This document shows positions 45,371 to 58,991 of a stretch of 64,000 nucleotides of DNA, piece by piece. Both the position numbers and the translations under genes were made by a program. The notes under the pieces are model-generated. The model saw nothing but the letters and a program-made list of their open reading frames with translations. It searched no databases and was not told where the DNA came from. Each line of letters starts with the position of its first letter. The first letter of the stretch is position 1. The DNA is from Aralia elata (Eukaryota > Streptophyta > Magnoliopsida > Apiales > Araliaceae), in the NCBI GenBank assembly GCA_034770075.1, contig CM068383.1, positions 10,877,778 through 10,941,777 of the forward strand. The letters are read 5' to 3'.

Positions 45371-46254
45371 ATATTATATGTAATAATTGGAGTTATTTTG
45401 TCTTTAATTAAGTTATATGAAATTCACTCTTTTTCTAACATTGTTTTTCTTATGCAAAAATTATTTCATATTTGTTAAAATTTAAAATCAACCACACAAC
45501 AATCTCACACAGAAAGTAAAAGAATATTTATGATTAAATTTAGTTATTTATAACTAATCTGGCGTTTGCATGACCATTAGGATTTTTAGCAGTGTAAAAG
45601 AAAAGTGTTTGATGGTCACTTATGATCTCTTGTTTCTTTCTCTTTCTTCACCTACGGGTAAAAAAATTAAAAATAAGTTTTCAACACAACCGGTACGTTG
45701 CGAAGGTCATCCACTAAATTGTTAGGTGCAAAACTCTTTGATTGTTGTCAAATTCTTCTAATCGTTCGAGTTGATTTTCCGAACATGAATGCTAGATTGA
45801 TCATTGATCCATAACTAACCTTCCCATTTTTGTTTTGCTTCAACAACATCTCATATATGACTTGTCTTTCATCATTTGTTAAGTTTTTTATTTTTTTTCT
45901 TTGACAAAAAGTAAGAAGAGAATAGCTTTATTTATACTCATGTTCATTTGAATGTTCTAGTTAGCTCTTAAAGTTAAAGAAATGAAAAAAATAAAATTTT
46001 GGAGGCAAAGTTAGTAAAAACAAAAACAAAATTTTGGAGGCAAAGTTGAGCTTGTAAGATTATAATTTGAAACTTTTTGGAATTCAAATTTTTAGTTGCC
46101 GTCATAATTTTGTTGGGAGAAGTTATAGAAGAATATAAAGGGTGTGCAAGCATGGATAGAGGAAAATTTTTAGAAGAATGCAGACAGTTTGCATGCATAG
46201 AGATATAGCTACTTTATCAACACCTCATATATGGCTAGTAACAACTTGTAACCA
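45371..46254. other. intergenic, nothing recognised
   Basis: AT-rich. A short direct repeat AAAATTTTGGAGGCAAAGTT occurs twice (about 45993 and 46029). No gene is visible. Confidence 0.55.
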
Positions 46255-46466
46255 AATGATAAAGTAGGTAGAAATACCAACAAATGTAGACGGTTTGCAT
46301 GCATGGACATATGCATGTAATTAGTGGCTGGGTTTGGAGAGAGAAATACATTTATTGGAATGTGAGAATAACAACAAAAATGACAAAGTAGCTAGAAATT
46401 AATACCAACAAATGTAGATAGTTTGCATGCATGGAGATATGCATGTAATTAGTGGGCGGGTTTGGA
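46255..46466. repeat. tandem duplication flanking the second CACTA end
   Basis: The segment ACCAACAAATGTAGA...GTTTGCATGCATGGA...GGGTTTGGA occurs at about 46276-46340 and again at about 46403-46466. The second copy runs straight into CACTACAA. Confidence 0.8.
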
Positions 46467-47830
46467 CACTACAATAAAAAGGCTTAATTCCAACATAATT
46501 TTTTGTCGGAAATGAGTTTATTCCGTCGAAATAAAGGCCGTCAGGGATAAGTCCGTCGATAATTCCGTCGGAAATAAATATTCTCAACGGAATTATGACC
46601 GACGAATTGGTCGTCAAAGTTTGTTTATGTTCGACGAATTATTCTCAACGGATGGATTCCGTCGAGCATAAGAGTGGACACGTGTCACCTCTCTGTCTGC
46701 TCGGATAAGGATTAATTCCGACGGAATATCCGTCAGAAATAAGGGAATATCCGTCAGAAATATGAAATTTAAAAATAAATTGTAAATTTTATTTCCAACG
46801 AATATTTCGCCGGGTATACCTTATTCCGTCGGAAATATTAATTTTTTTTTTTGCAGTTTTTAGGTTTTTAAACCTCATTTTTGTACCTGCAGCCTGCTTT
46901 ATCCCAACAATACATACAGTAATTAACCAATAACTACATCCAACAACAGATATTGTAATCAACCCATAATACAACGTAACTACTTTAAAGAACAACATAT
47001 ATACACGTTTTAACGTGTATATAACTACTTTTCTAACAACATATAACGTGTATATATACGATAAGTTATCAACTACAAAATAACTTCAGTGATTTACAAA
47101 GTTAAACTAAAATACATTGATTTACAAATAATCAAGTTAAACTACAATGATATAACCTATAAACTACAAAGAATAACGGTAACTTCAATGATTTACAAAA
47201 CTAAAGCCGTTGAAGCATCGGCGCAAGAGGAAAGTACCGTAAGATTTTCTTAGGCACATGCTTCTCCTTCCCCCCACGTTTTGTCGCCTTATACCGAGGC
47301 AAGTTACATATATCACACTGCACCCTATTTCTCTCCTCCCCATAGTATAACATGCAATTTTGCTCACACGCATCGATCTTCTGATATCTCATATTTAACC
47401 CCTTTACCATCTTCACTTCATAGTAATTCGCGGACAGAGTATGATCATTAGGTAAGAACTCGCTAATAAGATCAAGCAAATCATTGAAAGCTCTCTCACT
47501 ACAGTCATGCTCATTCTTGAAGTGTAAGAGCTTCGTCACTGCAAATAACCTGGTGTGCTTATCATTTTTAGGATACAATGGGACCCTCGATTCAAATAGC
47601 ATCTTGTAAAAGCCAGCAGTTGTATCGTTTGGCTTTTGTTGGGAATTAGTTGATGAATGCTCGTTTTCAGCCCAATTTATATTGTTAGGGCCATAAGCAT
47701 GGACCGGCATCTCCACGGCGTCATAAATATCGGCGTCTGAATTCCCGTGAACTGGTTGGTTTACACTGTCGGTTAGTTCCCTCAACTCAGTTGATTTCCC
47801 GTGATGAGTCCATATGGAAACTCATCCACA
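46467..47830 (-). mobile_element. second CACTA element, internally deleted and one end missing
   Basis: One end, CACTACAATAAAAAGGC, is present at 46467, followed by a subterminal field of CCGTCGG / CGACGGA motifs (46500-46830). A transposase fragment on the minus strand ends at 47201. No matching opposite end was found beyond the fragment, so the right border (about 47830) is approximate. Its subterminal motif differs from the 33569 element, so it is a different CACTA family. Confidence 0.75.
47201..47785 (-). pseudogene. CACTA tnp2 transposase N-terminal fragment
   Basis: An open frame of about 190 residues contains FNDLLDLISEFLP, then KMVKGLNMRYQKIDACEQNC with CDICNLPRYK and KKILRYFPLAPMLQRL. 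It aligns with the same part of the transposase at 36500-36900. The upstream zinc-finger-like domain and the whole catalytic core are missing. Confidence 0.85.
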
Positions 47831-48357
47831 AACCCACGTGAAAATAAATCGAATTTAATTTCGTCGGCTTACTTTCAAATCAGATTTTTACAAATGATGT
47901 GGATTTTATGTTTTGTCCATCAGAAGGGTTATTAGGGGAATTATTCTAATCTTGGGATAAGACTCAATTTCATCATGTGGAGGAAGTCAAAACCAGTTAC
48001 GTTCTAGATGGATAACAACATGGGGGTTAATTTCATGTACAAAAACAAATAAAATTTTGGTGATTAATTAATGTATGTATATTTTTCAAGTGATTTTGGT
48101 GGTCAAAAAATAGTTTGGAAATTAACAAATTTTGAAGCTCACAAAGAAGACTACGATTCCTTGGTGTGTACAAGACGTAAATTTGAATGCAAATAAGGAA
48201 TATATTATTTTATGGATGTGGGGTATTAAGAAAGGAGTTTTGGTAGTGAAAGAATATATCCATGTGTAGTTTCCAAGAGGTGGAAGATGTTGAGGGGTTC
48301 TGTATCTTGTACATTGAGCCTGCAACAAATGCGATTGAGTTGGTTTTGTGACTTGAG
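47831..48357. other. intergenic, nothing recognised
   Basis: No feature supported. Confidence 0.5.
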
Positions 48358-49053
48358 AATTACGTAGAAAATGAAAGACCTTACATTGGGTTTGTGACTT
48401 GAGAATATAATAATCTGATGATTAATTACTCTGGATAAAACTATATATGGATGCAATTTTATTTATATTTTTATATACAAAAAAAAAGTAATGTAATATA
48501 TTGCATGAAAATTGGTTTTTATCTCTTAAATATAACTTCTTTTTTACAACTTGTATAGAAAAAAATTACACTTGTGCTTCTTTTTTTTGGATTAACATCT
48601 TGTGCCCCCTATCTTTATTTATAATTTAAAGGAAAGGTAAGAAATGAGAAGAAATATATATAACTTGTACTTTTCTATCAAAATTCACAAGCAATTTAAA
48701 ACAAAGTTACAATTATATATTTCTTCTCATTCCTTACCTGTCCTTTAAATTATAAATAAAAATAGGAGGCACAAGATGATTATCCTCAAAAAAAGTACAA
48801 ATGCAATATTTTTTATACAAATCATAAAAAAGAAATTATATCTGAGAGAGAAAAATAAATTTTCATACAATATATACATATACGTATATATATATATATA
48901 TATATATTGTGTGTGTGTGTATATATATATATACACTACTTTTTGAATATAAAAATATAAATAAAATTGCTTCCATACTTTTATCCAGAGTAATTAATCA
49001 TTTGATTATTACACTTGAGAAACCCAACGTAAGGTCTTTCCTTTTCTATGTAA
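48358..49053. repeat. large foldback (inverted repeat), arms about 300 bp
   Basis: The left arm (about 48358-48665) and right arm (about 48703-49053) are diverged inverted repeats over most of their length. Landmarks are AAAGACCTTACATTGGGTTT versus AAACCCAACGTAAGGTCTTT, and CATCTTGTGCCCCCTATC versus ATAGGAGGCACAAGATG. The outer part of each arm is SABATH-duplicon sequence (compare 25021-25100). A (TA)n(GT)n tract sits in the right arm (48888-48935). Confidence 0.8.
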
Positions 49054-49220
49054 TTGATGGCAAAGTTATGTATGTCTTTTAGCCACTAGCCCATCAAACT
49101 CTTTTCTGATTAGACCAGTGTCTACGACCTTGTTTAGTTGGTCCTATTATTTTTTGTACATGTACAATTATTATAATGTCTATTAACCATGTATGCAAAA
49201 GTCCTAATGGTTCATTGTGA
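48965..49220 (-). repeat. diverged SABATH-duplicon fragment
   Basis: It matches 25018-25236 and 41310-43260 with insertions removed (AGAGTAATTAATCAT..., ATTGATGGCAAAGTTATGTA...). It is a further, uninterrupted version of the CACTA and solo-LTR insertion sites. Confidence 0.8.
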
Positions 49221-50641
49221 CTTTATAATATAACAAATCGTATCATGCAATTAGTAGTTCAAAATTATATTTGTAAATTAATTTTTCACTATTTATTACA
49301 CTTTATAATTAAGATATAATTTTACACTAATAATTATACTTTAAGCAAAATTTTACTAATTAACCAACCTCAAGTACGAAAACATCAAACGGACAAAAAT
49401 ACAAGGGATATATATATAAGTGATACATAATCAAAGTTGATTATGGTATATTATATGATCAATCCATTATAAAGCGTCATTAGAATATTTCACTTATAAA
49501 AAAATCGTCGTTTTACAAATACATCTCTAATTTTAGAATAAAAAAAGTGTACGAAAGAGTCATAGTTGCAAAAGCATGATGTTATCAGGAAACAACTTCA
49601 AAGGGTTTTCCCATGGTTTACTTGGTGATGGTGGTGTTTTAAAATTGTAATATCATTCTATTCTTGATAACATAAATTTAATGTTATTATAAATTTATCG
49701 TTATATATAACCGCACTCTTTTTTTGATGTTAACATAAATTTATGTCACATACATCATTATTTAATGTTAACATAAATTTATCGTTATATATAATCGCAC
49801 TCTTTTTTGATCAAATATGTAACAACACTCCTAGTTTAATACAAAAACATATTTTAAATGGAGGTAGTAATTGTACAAGTCAAGAACCCTTGAATGATTT
49901 TGTGGAACAAAAATATGAATTCGTGGGAACTAGGCCACTATGTTAAAACACTGGAACTATACCAGTTAACTCGTTCGTTAGCACCACATAAAAACATTCT
50001 TGTTAGAGTAACTGTTAACACAAATAAGAGAAACTATCTTATAGTCATTTATGTACATTCAATGTACTCTACTAATAGAGGAATTCATAAAATTGAACAT
50101 AGTAAAAAGAAATTGTGTTAGAAAATTTTTGTTGCAGTTGTTCCTTTGGAAATTTACCGTAAAGTGTGTCGCAAGCACAAGACAGAATCTAGATTAAAAG
50201 TTTCACACATTTCTTCACTGTGGTCACAAAAGAGAGATACTCGAGCAACTTAAGAAAATGAAAACACTGCGTATGCTTGCGCTCAACTCAAAAGGCTATG
50301 AACAAGAAGCTGAGATGCTCTAGAGCAAGATTTCTCATCCTTATATAAAAGCACAAACATGCTAAACTTGAATAGGTTATCATGTGTTTCTGGGAAGTTT
50401 GTATGAATTAAACTTCTCGCTCTTCTAGGATAATTCTGTTCATCGGTAATTACAAATCAAAAGTATGAAATGGTATCCCATTTTAATTCTTATGGCAGAA
50501 TCCATCAAACCCACTCGTACTTTAGCACACAAGCATACAAAACCAAGAAGTGCATATAGAATAGAAACATAATAAGGGGGGAAAATGGTTACTTATTGTC
50601 ACGGAATATACATTTCCCCAGAATTTTCTGCACCATAAGCT
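49221..50641. other. intergenic and probable SCAI 3' flank
   Basis: A direct duplication of AAATTTATCGTTATATATAA plus CGCACTCTTTTTT occurs at about 49690-49725 and 49776-49812. The last few hundred bases before 50642 should include the SCAI 3' UTR, but no poly(A) signal is decisive. Confidence 0.5.
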
Positions 50642-53600
50642 TCATGAAGATGATAATGGCTCATCAATTTGTATATTTTCAGGAAGCATGATTCCTTCTG
50701 AGAAGATGAACCTATTGGATGCACCAAAGATGTTGGCTACTTGAAGCACTGCCATTTGAGATACAGCAGTCATTGGCAAGACTGCGTCGGGGAGGCAAGG
50801 AATACATTCAGGAAGATATTCTTTCTTATTAAAAGTTGGAGCATATAATGTTAAAACTGTCTGACAAAATATAAACCTGCAAAAGTGAAAAATTAATTTA
50901 CAAAGTTACATGAGAAACATATAGCAAACTAATTTAAGAAAGTTAGCAAATTAATGTATGGAAGTTGCACTGCCATTTAGGAATGCATGTTTCTAGTTAC
51001 TTATTAACTTCTCTCAATGCCACAAAATTTATGAGCTTTTCTTTTTTTCATATGTAATTTCTATGTAAATGCATTCAACAGAAAAAAGATAAAACAATCC
51101 TTCTCTATACAAAAGCGTCCTAATTATTTGCTTAGAAGATCTCGAAAATATACCAAACTATCAAATATCCTTTGATATGATCTAGTTGAAATTCTAAAAG
51201 CTAAGTTATCCACAAAAAAAAGAAAGAGAGAGAGAGAGCTGGAGAGGGAGGAAATGTTGAAGCACCATTTCCATACTTTATTCCACTTTATTAGTCAGCG
51301 ACATCTGTAGTTGTCGGTGATTATCATAACCTTGTGAAAGAGAAGAAAATAGAAGTTGAAAGGTACCTTAGAAGCAAACGCCTTAGGAATGGATCAGTTA
51401 ATACTTGAGCCCAAACAGGATCAAGACCATCTGAAGTTATCAACATTGATCCCCAATGATCCAATGACGAGGAAACCAGGTTTTCAGCCTTGTTACACAT
51501 ATCCTGAAAATGAGTTCCCTATTTTAGTCTACTAAACTAAAGCAACTAAATACAAAAGAGCAGGGAGCAGTTTGATTTTTATTCACCATTTCAATATCAG
51601 ATCCAGAAAATCCAATCAAGAGGAGGAAAGCCTGCAAAGGAGCTGTCAGGAAACTGGTAAATATACTTCCACTTGGCTGACGAGTAGAATCTACAGCTCC
51701 AGGTATAGGAGGCGAAGAGGTTGGAGATAGAAGCATCGCAATAGGCTCTCCTTTTTCTGCTCCATTTATAGCCTATTGCATGTTTGAAACCAGGGTTAGC
51801 AAGATGATGAAATTTAGCAATTTATTCAATGCATTACACTGGTTTCACTATAAAATTCTTAGACGTAACTTTTAAAGGTAATCAACTTATCGATTTTACC
51901 GATTAGGTTACCTACTAATCAACTTTTTAGGATAAAACAACTGCATATCCCTAATTTTCAATCATGTCAAGAGTTATATACTCTTTACCCAAAGTATAAA
52001 TAAGCAATTCACCTGGTATATTTATACTCCTTTACATTAAGAAACTAAAGACTGGGTAGATAAAATAAGTACAACCTCACCAAAGAGAATATTCTTGTTA
52101 TATTTGAAAATTCTAAATAAGAAGATTTTCATGGTTAAATATGAACATGTTTGTGAGCAAAGAATCAGTATTAAGATACTTGCCTTGAAGGATTTACTGC
52201 TATCACTGTCAATAACCAGAAAAAGTGGCCTTCTTGTAAATGGAATGAAGTCACAAGGGTAAATGCAATTTAAACCTAAAAACAAAATTTACGCAAGACA
52301 TTAGATATTTTTCATACTGTCACCTTCAATTGCAATGTAACTGATTAGATCAGGTTTGAACATAAACAGTGCTTTAGTAATGCCTCCATATGCATAAACT
52401 GGCAGGGAAGTGAACCCAAAACCATAGTGCATATAACCACAAACAAAACCACAACTAAGGCAATCCAAACTAAAAAAGTGAAAAACATTCAACTCCTTAC
52501 TTGTAAGTCATCAAATTTGTATACAACTAGTAGTAGGTGAAAATCTGAAATCACTAAAAGCAGCCCATGTAGAAAGGATGTATACAAAGAAGGAAAAGGA
52601 GCACCAAAAAAGAACTCGTCGTACAAAGAAATGCCTTAAAAAATGGGCACTAGAAAGTTAGCAATGGGGAAACAAATAAATACGGCCATAAAGGGCAGGG
52701 ATCATTTGGCAGTTTCACTTGGGTTCTGTGAAGATTATCAATAGCCCTCAATGCTGCAGCTGGAGATGAGACTCCATGATGTAAGATTTTTAAAAGGTTT
52801 GGAACTCTCTCTCACTCACTCTCCTTTTCCTGGTTTGCTTTCTCTCATATCTAGTATCAATATCAATTTCCTCTCTAGATGGCTCAACTTTCATATCACT
52901 TCTGTGAAATATTTGATGCTTTTGAACCCGACTTATTTCTGATTCTTTTGAACCAAACTTATTTCTTCTATCCAGAAACAGGAAGCACCATCATAATTTT
53001 CCATCAACGAGATTAACAACTTAATTAAACTGATTCATCCACAAAAAAAGCCTATGGCCCTATGTTAGCTTCAACAATGAACCGCATATGAGCATGTTAC
53101 AAAAAGTTTAACCAATAGACTCAAAAAGTAGAGAGATGTTACTCAAGCTGTGAAGGAACACCTTTGAAGGAAATGCGAGTGTTATTAACCATCAAACAGG
53201 AAACTAATCACTGGAAGGGGTTAATATTAGGGGGGAGACTAAGCCTTCCAAAAGGGTTAAATGCTTTTTTGGTCACTGTACTTTAAGTCAACTTACAAAT
53301 AGATAACTCAACTTTTTTTTCTTACAGTCTACTAACTGTACTTTACTTTTTTAACACAAAGTTGAATTTCCGTCAGCGGGGTTAAGTATTTTAACAGAAA
53401 GCTGAGTTGGTCTATGATTAGGAAGGAGAAACTTCACCTCAGTGATGACATGGCAAATCAATAATGATATGTATAAATAACTCATTTATTAAAAAAATAT
53501 ATTAATTAATGTGAACAAAAAATAAATTATTATTTCTCTCTCTACTGATCTACTCCATCTTCATCATTAATTTTTTGTCATGATCTTCAACTTTAACTTT

Positions 53601-56600
53601 AAAAGTAAATGATACTCCATAAAATTAAATTCCTATTTAACTTTAAATTCGTATTTAACCAGGAAAGAAAGAAGATACAGAAACAGAGAAGCAATCATCT
53701 GTTCTTTGAGGTGTCATTTTTTTCTTCGAAGAATCCCGATGCACCTTATAATTCATCGGTAAGAGGTCATCTATTTATCAATATTTTCTTTTAAATTTCC
53801 CTGCAAAGTCTAGGGCTTCGTTGTCATGAATGAAAACCCTATACATCCTTTCTACAATGGTTCTTTATTTGCTCTGTCTATGATATATGAGAATTTTGGG
53901 CTGTAAGTAATATTAGGCATGAGGCAGTTCAATGGTAGTCCCAGAATTCGTGGATTCATCAGCCGATTATGTACCCTGGTCACAGTTTTCTTGTTTTACA
54001 ACCGGGAAGATATTACGAGGAACCCAATGCTTAGGCAATCGAACCCAATTTTGGGGAGCTCAAGCAGCGGGTTTTGTGGTGGGTCAAATCATAGGTCAGT
54101 AATTCACCATCATCTACGTCCACTAGTACAACCACTACCCAATTCATACAGAAGTCAATTGAGAGTTTTCGCTTACCTGTGCAGCCCAAAAATACTCATG
54201 GCTAGAGTCGAAGAACAGATCTATATGACCTATAACTATCATCGAGGCTAGAGAGTAACAAAGAACGATGATGATTCAGATCTATGACTAGCACTAGAGA
54301 GAGGCGAAGAAGAGATGGCCCAGATCTACAAATGATTTTGGGTTTATGGGTAGTTTTGTTTTTGAAAATTTAATGTATATAGATGATTTTGTTTGGTGAT
54401 ATTTTGTTTGGAGAGAAGAAGATGATGAACAGTAAGTTGTGAGTTATTTTGGTTGGGGATTTTTTTTGGGTTTTCAGATGAAGAAGATGAAATTTATTTT
54501 GATATTATGTTTAATTTATTATATTATTGAATAGAAATTATTAGAATGTTTGGGTCGGGTTAATGGGTTAATGGGTGGTGGGTTGGTTTTTATTAGGTGG
54601 GCATTAACTTACATGTCAAAAAAAAGCTTCCAACTAGAATTCAGTAAATATGTGGCATTTCCACGTCATTATTCCGTTAAAATACTTAACCCCGCTGACG
54701 GAAATTCAACTTTGTGTTAGAAAAGTAAAGTACAGTTAGTTGACTGTAAGAAAAAAAAGTTGAGTTATCTATTTGTAAGTTGACTTAAAGTACAGTGACT
54801 AAAAAAGCATTTAACCCCCTTCCAAAAGGGTGATGGGATGGAGGAGCTTTTTTTATCAGAATTAGCTTTCAGTATGACAACAATAGAAATTTACTCAAGA
54901 TCTTATGAAACTGATTGAAACAAGTATACACTTTCATCTTCTGCTGTAGTATTATATAGTATGAAAGATCATCAGGATATTTAACAACAAAATAAATGGA
55001 CCTAATCCTCAGCTTCTGCAATAAATTCATGATATGCTTATGTATTCAGAAAAAAGAGAGCACTTAACGATAATGATTATGTAGTTCAGGAGGCAAATGC
55101 AACTATATGCAGCTTTTGCCAAGGTACACTTCACTAGCCAAGTGGCTCAAAAGTACTAAAATATCACCTCTTAGCAAATAATCTGATTCGGAGATCATCC
55201 ATGTCTATACGCCTAAGCATGATGAGTAGAACTCAATGATAAGAAATATATAATGAAGAAGAACCAGAGTGGGAAATTAATATGATCAATGACATGTAAG
55301 CAAAAGGAAAAGCAATTAATAGATCCAACGCTATCTATAGAAGATTTGTCAATGAGTTGTAAAAATACCTCCGTTCCCACGAGCACCAATATGCAAGCCA
55401 GTATGGTCACTTAACCAATCTCTTTTACTTTGCTCAGATGAAGGGTTAAAGCAGCCAGTTAGAGAATTAGAAGTGGCTTCAGAGTGCATGGAACGAGACT
55501 CGAAGTTCTTTAGGTTGTTTTGAGCATTGCTAGTAGAAGTTGCAGAATGGGATGGAGATGACAGTCTATGTCCACTACTTCCTGAAGCAAGTAAAAAGCA
55601 ACCTGTATTACTTCAGAATTAAAGCAAAGCAAATTAGAAGTGGCAGGCTGAGTCGAAAGAAGAAGCTGCGGAACCTGAAGCAGAAAGATATATTAAAAGA
55701 ACTCCATCAAGAGGGAGCTCCTCACATACAGTTGCCAGGACCTGCCAATGGAAGCAGAGAAAAGCTGTCAATAACAGTATTCCTATGGATTTCTTCCAAC
55801 ACGGTGTTTCAAGAATTGAGATATCTCATGGTACTTTTCCTATAAGTGTGATTGCACTACTTATACACAAGTTCCAAGGAAGATTGGGGGCGAAGTCATG
55901 ATATTGGGGTCCGATGGCATATATAATCAAATTTCGATTTGCAATTACAGTTATATTCTAATGCAATCAGCATTCGAATTGAGTGGCTTCTCAACTGATT
56001 TGAAACCCAGCCCCAAAAATTAGCTTTACAGTCATTGCAGTTCTAAATAAACCCTACAGAATTGGCTGTTTGATTGATAATTCAATTTTTATCATAAGCA
56101 CAAACGCCCAAATGCCAAGATTGGAGTTGAGGGGCCCAAATTTAAAGTGTGAATTGCAACTCCACCCCTAATTCTACAAGCCAATAAGGTCCTCAAGGTA
56201 AACCGTGCAGGCGTGCATACAGATATTTTTCTACTACTAGTTCAAGGACAGATACTCACTGCTATGAAATGTGTAACAGATGGACGATACAGGATGGCTT
56301 TGCGTGGATTAGGTGGCAAAGTAGGATCAGCTATATCTTGTGAGTAGTTTATACGACTGGGCCCTGGGGCTCCATTTTGACCGATGCCAGCACCAGTTCC
56401 ACTAGCAGGAGCTCCACTTGACTGGTAAAATGAGCCACTGGGTTCCCACTCCAGACATTGAAGCATTCTGAAAGTATCAAGCGTGAGCTCTGAAAACTTG
56501 ATCTGACCATGAAATCAACAAAGAAAAATGTTAAAATATCAGCATGCATGCAGTAAGTCTTGTATATCAGAATCAAGTCATGAGTCATCCATACATTCCA

Positions 56601-58991
56601 GATATAAAACATATATATTAAATTTCATTTGCTGCCACCAAATCTAACAAACAACTAAACAGACAAAACAAAAGGTAATAAACCTCAATTAGCAACAGAA
56701 AAAGGATATGAACCTCGTTAGGATGGTAGCTGCATAGGAGTGCATCTCTTAATTTGAGCTTTCGCTTGGCATCAGCAACATGAGGTAGACAATCCGGATG
56801 AAGATCCAGTACGAGACTATATCTCAAAGGCCTGATATTCATAAAAGCTGTGTCAGCTTTTAGAAATTTAACAATTTCCTGGACGACCAGCTTCCATTCT
56901 TTAAAGTCAGTTTCCTGGAAACAAGATCATCTTAAGGTTATTCCATCTATCAACAAAGGAAACTCTTATCAAATATTTTCTCTCCTCAATTATATTTTTC
57001 AATACATAAAGATGGGTAAATCTGAATGACTGAATCTCATTGAAATATAGAAATGGGTCCATTATTACAGTAACTGTATAACGGCATCAGACGATTAGAG
57101 GAGGATTGTCTTTATTCAAATATACAGTGTCGTGAATGTGATTGTTTCAAAGCTAAGGATAAATTGTTTTTTAATATATTATGACGATTTCAAGATCAAT
57201 AATATGACCCACTAAAAAATAAGGTCCATGATATATATGTGCACAATATATATCTGAAATGTAGGAATTCTGCTTGCACTGAGCATCCAAATGCACTCTT
57301 ACAAGGTGCATCTAAGATTTCCATGTTACAAGTATTCTTTCATGTTTCGGTAAAGTTTCGTATGACTGATTAGTATGAATACTTAATCAAGAGTTAGGTT
57401 ACTACGAAAAGTTAAAAGTCTAATACATGTCTCACAAGATATAAAAGTAACATCACTTTGTAAACCTAACTGGTCCTCATCAAACTTATGGAAAAGACTC
57501 CTAGTAGTATGGCTAGCCTTAAAGCAACACACTGAACAAGATTAAGTAATTTAATTTTCAGAGGACATGGCACACCAAATGATGCCATATCCAGATATTA
57601 CAACCACTAATGATTAAAGGTCCTTTATCCCCTTAGTTCAGTCCACAGTGAAGACCATGAAGCAATTTGATTATAATGGGACACAGCTACGCCAAAATAC
57701 AGAAGGTAGTCAACATAATATATTTTTGGAAAAAGATTAACAATAAATGACCTGAAAAGTCCTTTTGCACTCATCAAGCAACATTTTGAGTTGATTAACC
57801 AACTGAAAGACCATTTCTCGTCGGCTCAACACCAAACACACCGTCAAAAATCTAGCAAGAAATCTCAATTGCTTGATTGCAAGATTGAGATCCTGAGAAA
57901 ATCCGTCCTTGAAATACTCCCTAGTCAACACCGCTTCATAGAATATATATGACTCCGACAAATAACTACGGTCACTTGTCCTCATATACTGCCCGAAGTA
58001 TAGCTGCCCAATTCGTGATGCAATATCCCCAATCTCCCATCTCTTAAGCCCTGCTTCCACCAGCTTCTGCCGATTTTCTTGTTGAAACTTCCACAATTGT
58101 GTATACACCTTGAATACCTTACAAAAGTATGTATCATACCTAAAACATCACCACAAACATGTATTTCAGGATTATCATTAACAAACAGACTGATCACACA
58201 ATTTGTCAAAAAAAAACAAGTAAAGAAACCAAGTAAAACCAAATATTTATGGTGTTAGACTGTCAAGAATTTTTGTAAAAAGGAAGAAAGTTGGATCGAA
58301 CTTTCAATCAGTTCTCTTTTTATATCAAAAAGGATACACAAATCCAAAGTTCCAAACTATAGAAACAGTCCAAATATCAAGGTGAAATTGGACTAGTCAT
58401 ACAAATTTGCCCAGAAAAAAAAAAGTCACTGAATTCCCGATTCGAAATTTCATATAGTTTAGCTATTAACAGATTGATTCAAGCAACTGCCTAAAGACCA
58501 AGGAAAATGTACTAGAATATTCAATTACTCATCATCAGTTCTCTTCTGATATCTACAGATACATCAAAAACTTAATTTGAATGAAATAAAACGGCCATTA
58601 CAACTTAATTAAGGTGCATTTATCAATTTAAGAATGAGACAACAGCTTATATAATTCAAAAATACATCCCATTACTTTTATTCTCTTACACTTTCTAAGC
58701 AACCAAAAACGGTCCCAAGAAAATGCTTATGCTAATCCTATTACACTTACAAACCAACTTCCCTATCAAAATTGCATATTTGTTGGAAAAAAAAAATTAT
58801 AACTTAATTACTATAATTCAAATCAAACTGATATATACATACATAAATACACAGGAAAAATAAATAGGGTAGGACCTGTTGCGTTCGTAATAGGGCAAAT
58901 CCCTAATTTTGGAGAACTTCTTGTCGGCTTTAGCGACGAGAGACCAATACACTTCGCTCACCGGAATGTTCTGTGATTGTGATGCCGACAT
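50642..58991 (-). CDS. SCAI-family protein (UPF0682/DUF3550), intact
   Basis: Ten exons join in frame to 625 residues: 58876-58991, 57752-58139, 56714-56914, 56260-56502, 55675-55741, 55369-55581, 52184-52275, 51587-51772, 51367-51503, 50642-50876. The product starts MSASQSQNIPVSEVYWSLVA and contains the conserved WKFQQENRQKLVEAGLKRWE, GQLYFGQYMRTSDRSYL and IRPLRYSLVLDLHPDCLP. A Ser/Gly-rich variable stretch lies in exons 4 and 6, followed by RRPLFLVIDSDSS and a C-terminus conserved through ANIFGASNRFIFSEG. The length fits plant SCAI homologues of about 600 residues. In animals SCAI acts in the nucleus in SRF/MAL regulation and double-strand-break repair; the plant role is not established. 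Nine introns follow GT-AG except intron 7, which uses a GC donor (AAG|GCAAGT). Intron 6 is 3.1 kb owing to a MULE-like insertion. Confidence 0.9.
53255..54817. mobile_element. non-autonomous Mutator-like element in SCAI intron 6
   Basis: About 140 bp at each end are inverted repeats (GGTTAAATGCTTTTTTGGTC... and its inverse at the right). CCTTCCAAAAG flanks both sides (53244-53254 and 54818-54828), giving a 9-11-bp target duplication as expected for Mutator-like elements. No transposase is present. A frame at 53919-54251 has no family I can name. It splits no exon, so the host gene should be unaffected if the intron is spliced. Confidence 0.88.

Noticed and set aside
53919..54251. 110-codon frame in the intronic MULE as a captured gene (degenerate GRF-type zinc finger considered)
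   Set aside because: The frame has no clear Cys pattern, and the resemblance needs several frameshifts. Not supported.
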